NCBI GenBank assembly: GCA_008933525.1
Contig: WBUV01000104.1
Location: 1 to 8,751 of the forward strand
Source: Bacteroidales bacterium
GTDB lineage: Bacteria; Bacteroidota; Bacteroidia; Bacteroidales; Tenuifilaceae
Length of the DNA stretch: 8,751 nucleotides
Direction: 5' to 3'
In this document: positions 6,179 to 8,751 of the stretch, one piece after another
Layout: the number at the start of each line of letters is the position of its first letter
Position numbering within the stretch: position 1 is the stretch's first letter
The notes under the pieces: model-generated
Told to the model about the DNA's origin: nothing
What the model saw: the letters and a program-made list of their open reading frames with translations, nothing else
The model's database searches: none
Translations under genes and position numbers: made by a program

Positions 6179-6451
6179 CTAAAAGCCTCGAATATTAAAG
6201 TCGTTATACTTCTTAGGGTCTAACTCTTTTATAACTACATCCTTTACATCGGAACGCGAAGGGCCAGTGCTGCAAATATCAATAAACCGAACTATAATAG
6301 AATCGTCGGCTTCAGCCTCAACATAAACATTGCCATCGGCGCAATTCATTACATACCCATTAACTCCAAGTTGCAATGCAGTTCGCATAACAAAATAGCG
6401 AAATCCAACACCCTGTACACGTCCTTTTATGGTTAATGCAACAGTTTTCAA
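6179..6451 (-). CDS. acyP: Acylphosphatase, TTG start
   Basis: Acylphosphatase hydrolyses carboxyl-phosphate bonds of small acyl phosphates such as acetyl phosphate and carbamoyl phosphate, in the cytoplasm. The 90-aa product shows the signature GRVQGVGFR (residues 10-18, catalytic Arg18 and phosphate-binding loop) and GYVMNCADG (32-40, catalytic Asn36), with TGPSRSDV near 62-69. I place the start at TTG 6451. There is no in-frame ATG anywhere upstream of the signature motif. A start here gives MKTVALTIKG and the usual family length, and a good promoter lies across the upstream candidate codons, including TTG 6505. It is divergent from the DUF456 gene. The neighbouring carbamate kinase operon also handles carbamoyl phosphate, but acylphosphatase genes are widespread and I do not infer a link. 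Confidence 0.9.
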   Translation of the reverse strand: MKTVALTIKGRVQGVGFRYFVMRTALQLGVNGYVMNCADGNVYVEAEADDSIIVRFIDICSTGPSRSDVKDVVIKELDPKKYNDFNIRGF

Positions 6452-6461
6452 TTGTATAGGA

Positions 6462-6494
6462 TTTATATTCAACACAAAAATAATTTTATCTTTG
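6462..6494 (+). promoter_or_regulatory. Candidate promoter of the DUF456 gene
   Basis: The -7 element is TATCTTTG (6487-6494), an exact TAnnTTTG match. The -33 element is TTTA (6462-6465), one mismatch from TTTG, with a 21-base spacer. The start site would be near 6500, about 22 bases before the ATG at 6522. It is interleaved with the minus-strand promoter of the acylphosphatase gene. Confidence 0.5.
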
Positions 6495-6506
6495 ATGCAA
6501 GTCAAA
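6475..6506 (-). promoter_or_regulatory. Promoter of the acylphosphatase gene
   Basis: Read on the minus strand, TTTG (6506-6503), a 20-base spacer and TATTTTTG (6482-6475) match both Bacteroidetes boxes exactly. This is the best full promoter in the window. Transcription would start near 6468, leaving about 17 bases before the TTG at 6451, so translation from TTG 6505 is not possible from this promoter. Confidence 0.65.
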
Positions 6507-6521
6507 CAAAACTGAAACAGG

Positions 6522-7016
6522 ATGGTACTCGATTATTTCCTTGTTGCAATAGCCATAATCCTTATTATACTAGGATTACTCGGATGCATACTGCCCATTA
6601 TACCTGGCCCACCATTTAGTTGGGGCGGATTGCTAATGGTTTACTTTACTCAGTATGGAACCTTTAGCGGAAGTCTACTGCTCTGGACAGGAATTTTTGC
6701 ACTTTTAGTGACCATTGCCGATTACATTTTGCCTATATGGGCAACAAAGAAAATGGGAGGAACAAAACGCGGAGTTTGGGGTGCAACAATTGGACTTGTT
6801 ATAGGAATATTCATATTCCCCCCAATTGGTATAATAATAGGCCCATTTGTAGGAGCATTCCTTGGTGAATATACCAATAGGGATAGCAAAAATAAAAGCA
6901 ACCCGTGGCTCTCAGCTACAGGTTCTTTCATTGGTTTTCTACTGGGTACTGGGCTAAAATTTGCTATATCAGGAGTAATAACCTACCACTTTGTGGTGGA
7001 AACATTCCTGCGCTAG
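6522..7016 (+). CDS. DUF456 family membrane protein
   Basis: This is a 164-aa integral membrane protein matching the DUF456 family, which has no established function. Features are a first membrane helix (about 5-24), the conserved LPIIPGPP turn (24-31), further helices at about 33-44, 52-72, 86-116 and 132-155, and a Gly-rich stretch (87-115) containing GLVIG and FVGAFLGE typical of tightly packed helices. The polar loop NRDSKNKSNP (119-128) separates the last two helical blocks. The ATG at 6522 is 28 bases after the predicted -7 box. It ends 16 bases from the convergent RRM gene, with no clear terminator between them. Identification is by motif; no role is proposed. Confidence 0.85.
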   Translation: MVLDYFLVAIAIILIILGLLGCILPIIPGPPFSWGGLLMVYFTQYGTFSGSLLLWTGIFALLVTIADYILPIWATKKMGGTKRGVWGATIGLVIGIFIFPPIGIIIGPFVGAFLGEYTNRDSKNKSNPWLSATGSFIGFLLGTGLKFAISGVITYHFVVETFLR

Positions 7017-7032
7017 AAAGGTAAGCCTAAAC

Positions 7033-7296
7033 TTACTCAGCAGGTTTTGTGTCGTTTTTACGGAAAGCGTTGTTCACTTTAATGTTACGTCCCTTAACTT
7101 GTGAATCGTTAAGAGCAGCGATAGCTTTTAGACCATCCTCGTCGCTTTCCATCTCGACAAAACCATAACCTTTGGATTTTCCAGAGGCTTTGTCAGCAAT
7201 AATTTTCACTTCTTTAACGTTACCGTAAGGAACAAAAAGTTCTTTTAACTCATCGGTAGTCATCGAATACGAAATGTTTCCTACATAAATCATCAT
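7033..7296 (-). CDS. Single-RRM RNA-binding protein
   Basis: This is an 87-aa protein made of one RNA recognition motif. RNP2 is IYVGNI (residues 3-8) and RNP1 is KGYGFVEM (42-49). Their aromatic residues Tyr4, Tyr44 and Phe46 are placed to stack on RNA bases. The C-terminal tail (FRKNDTKPAE) is short and polar. Small RRM proteins are common in Bacteroidota, which mostly lack Hfq, and several act there as global post-transcriptional regulators. A similar role here is inference. The start is one of two adjacent ATG codons, 7296 or 7293. The upstream gap to the argF terminator is 58 bases. It holds only a one-mismatch -7 candidate (minus-strand TTAGTTTG at 7327-7320). The gene should be transcribed independently of the carbamate kinase operon. 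Confidence 0.93.
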   Translation of the reverse strand: MMIYVGNISYSMTTDELKELFVPYGNVKEVKIIADKASGKSKGYGFVEMESDEDGLKAIAALNDSQVKGRNIKVNNAFRKNDTKPAE

Positions 7297-7354
7297 AAGG
7301 CAAAGAATTTTTATAACACCAAACTAAAATTAGTGTTAAAAAACAATAAAAGCA

Positions 7355-7382
7355 AAAAAAGCAGCTAAAAAGCTGCTTTTTT
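7355..7382 (-). terminator. Bidirectional terminator after ornithine carbamoyltransferase
   Basis: A perfect 12-bp stem, AAAAAAGCAGCT (7355-7366) and AGCTGCTTTTTT (7371-7382), encloses the loop AAAA. On the minus strand it ends in a run of seven T, and it begins 21 bases after the argF stop. It is symmetrical, so it could also stop plus-strand transcripts. The arm sequence is identical to the outer arms of the tRNA-Leu terminator. Confidence 0.92.
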
Positions 7383-7403
7383 CCTAAAATATTCGTTTTT
7401 CAA

Positions 7404-8405
7404 TTATTGTCCTAAAGTAGCAACCATCACTGCTTTAATAGTGTGTACGCGGTTTTCAGCCTCATCAAATACAATAGATGCAGGAGACTCGAAAACCTCC
7501 TCGGTAACTTCCATTGACTCAAGTCCGAATTTCATGAAAATTTCCTCGCCTACAGCAGTCTTACGGTTGTGGAATGCTGGTAAGCAGTGCATAAACTTGC
7601 AGTTTGGATTACCTGTTAACTCCATTGCTCTGGTGTTAACCTGGTAAGGAGTAAGTAATTTAATTCTCTCTTCCCAAACTGAATCTGGCTCACCCATCGA
7701 CACCCAAACGTCGGTATAAAGGAAATCGCAACCCTTAACGCCCTCTTCAACCTTCTCAGTTAAAGTAATCTTAGCGCCAGTTTCCTTTGCAATCTCACGA
7801 CATTTAGCAACTAACTCTTCCTGTGGCCAACAAGCTTTTGGAGCACATGCTCTGAAATCCATACCCATTTTAGCAGCACCAACCATTAGCGAGTTACCCA
7901 TGTTGTTACGAGCATCGCCCATGTAGCAGAATGCAACCTCGTTCAAAGGTTTGCTGCTATGCTCGCGCATAGTTAGGAAGTCAGCAAGAATTTGAGTTGG
8001 GTGGAATTCAGTTGTTAATCCGTTCCATACTGGCACACCTGAGTACTTTGCAAGAGTTTCAACAATCTCCTGAGAGTAACCACGGTACTCAATACCATCG
8101 TACATACGTCCAAGAACGCGAGCGGTATCTTCCATAGACTCTTTCTTACCCATTTGTGAACCAGCAGGGCCTAAATAGGTAACATGAGCACCCTGATCGT
8201 ATGCAGCAACCTCGAATGCACAACGGGTACGGGTTGAATCCTTCTCGAAAAGAAGAACAATATTTTTACCTTTTAAACGAGGAATCTCGTTTCCTGTGTA
8301 CTTTGCCTTTTTAAGATCGGCAGATAAATCGAGTAAAAACTGGATTTCCTTTGGAGTGAAATCCAAAAGTTTTAGAAAACTGCGATTTCTTAAGTTGAAT
8401 GACAT
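7404..8405 (-). CDS. argF: Ornithine carbamoyltransferase
   Basis: The enzyme interconverts ornithine plus carbamoyl phosphate with citrulline plus phosphate. At 333 aa it has the usual length and aligns from memory end to end with the E. coli ArgF/ArgI type. The carbamoyl-phosphate motif is STRTR (57-61), followed by FHPTQ (134-138), the ornithine-loop motif SMG (236-238), the active-site HCLPA (273-277) and FDEAENR (313-319). The SMG loop supports ornithine rather than acetyl- or succinyl-ornithine as substrate. It is the second gene of an operon, 33 bases after carbamate kinase and ahead of a strong terminator. This context favours the catabolic role (ArcB, citrulline phosphorolysis feeding carbamate kinase), but sequence alone does not separate ArcB from ArgF. 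Putrescine carbamoyltransferase is less likely given the motif set. Confidence 0.95.
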   Translation of the reverse strand: MSFNLRNRSFLKLLDFTPKEIQFLLDLSADLKKAKYTGNEIPRLKGKNIVLLFEKDSTRTRCAFEVAAYDQGAHVTYLGPAGSQMGKKESMEDTARVLGRMYDGIEYRGYSQEIVETLAKYSGVPVWNGLTTEFHPTQILADFLTMREHSSKPLNEVAFCYMGDARNNMGNSLMVGAAKMGMDFRACAPKACWPQEELVAKCREIAKETGAKITLTEKVEEGVKGCDFLYTDVWVSMGEPDSVWEERIKLLTPYQVNTRAMELTGNPNCKFMHCLPAFHNRKTAVGEEIFMKFGLESMEVTEEVFESPASIVFDEAENRVHTIKAVMVATLGQ

Positions 8406-8438
8406 AACTTTATGTTTTAAAGTGATTTAGATTAAACT

Positions 8439-8751
8439 CTAGTATTCCATTGTAATCTTGGTACCGTAACTTCTATCTTCAAGCTTAGTAGCCTCGGTAA
8501 TAACGCTTTTCTTACCACCATTCTCAATAAAGGTTAAGCAAGCACGGATTTTTGGAGCCATGTTACCCTCGCCAAACATACCATCGTTCATGTACTTCAT
8601 GGTATCGGCATGGCTAATATGCTCAAGTTTCATCTCGTTCGGTTTCTTGTAGTTGATGTAAACATAAGGCACATCGGTTAGAATGTAGAACTCATCAGCC
8701 TTAATCATACCACCCATCAATGCCGATGCAAGATCCTTGTCGATTACAGCC
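8439..8751 (-). CDS. arcC: Carbamate kinase, C-terminal part (cut by window edge)
   Basis: Carbamate kinase transfers phosphate from carbamoyl phosphate to ADP, giving ATP, CO2 and ammonia. It is the ATP-forming step of arginine/citrulline fermentation. Only the last 103 residues are in the window; the frame runs open to the right edge, so the gene's start lies outside. The visible part opens AVIDKDLASALMGGMIKADE, then ILTDVPYVYINY, then an M.GEGNMAPKIRACLTFIENGGKK-like segment (written here as the conserved GNMAPKI core) and ends GTKITMEY. VIDKDLAS, ILTDV and GxMAPKI are family hallmarks. It is the upstream gene of an operon with ornithine carbamoyltransferase. An arginine deiminase gene could lie beyond the edge but is not visible. 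Confidence 0.93.
   Translation of the reverse strand, partial: AVIDKDLASALMGGMIKADEFYILTDVPYVYINYKKPNEMKLEHISHADTMKYMNDGMFGEGNMAPKIRACLTFIENGGKKSVITEATKLEDRSYGTKITMEY

Noticed and set aside
6722..6931. Minus-strand 69-codon frame inside the DUF456 gene
   Set aside because: Shadow of a well-supported membrane protein gene.
7441..7647. Plus-strand 68-codon frame inside argF
   Set aside because: Shadow of the ornithine carbamoyltransferase gene.

Overview
The window looks like chromosomal DNA of a Bacteroidota (Bacteroidetes) species, probably a Bacteroidales/Marinilabiliales-type anaerobe or facultative anaerobe. Supporting signs are a 44-residue ribosomal protein THX gene, a TPR/SpoIIE-type phosphatase of the kind common in this phylum, a single-RRM RNA-binding protein, lipoproteins with phylum-style lipoboxes, no clear Shine-Dalgarno sequences, and five exact matches to the Bacteroidetes -7 promoter element TAnnTTTG, each just upstream of a gene. 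The exact genus cannot be read from the sequence.

Layout, left to right. A minus-strand M23-family lipoprotein peptidase (150-1007) is followed by a promoter, a structured leader that carries a copy of the tRNA 5' end, a complete tRNA-Leu(GAG) (1355-1441) and a strong terminator. Two plus-strand genes follow with a 30-base gap: a lipoprotein with an InlB-type repeat and a DNRLRE domain (1520-2380), and an exported metallo-beta-lactamase-fold protein (2411-3133). The next 588 bases hold no convincing gene. They contain a 10-bp inverted repeat spanning 84 bases and, further on, a cluster of four hairpins that resembles an interspersed intergenic repeat. Then come the ribosomal protein THX gene with its own terminator, and a 730-residue membrane TPR/SpoIIE phosphatase (3985-6177).

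The right third holds a minus-strand acylphosphatase with a non-ATG start. It is divergent from a plus-strand DUF456 membrane protein, and their predicted promoters are interleaved. After these come a minus-strand RRM protein, a bidirectional terminator, and a minus-strand operon of carbamate kinase (cut by the window edge) followed by ornithine carbamoyltransferase.

The only clear metabolic unit is carbamate kinase plus ornithine carbamoyltransferase, the last two steps of arginine/citrulline fermentation to ATP, CO2 and ammonia. The rest is a mixture of housekeeping genes (tRNA, THX, acylphosphatase, RRM protein) and cell-envelope or signalling genes (M23 lipoprotein, DNRLRE lipoprotein, MBL protein, TPR phosphatase). 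I see no phage, CRISPR, toxin-antitoxin, transposase or defence genes, and no convincing new multi-gene system. The most unusual material is non-coding: the tRNA-fragment hairpin, the hairpin cluster and the interleaved promoters.
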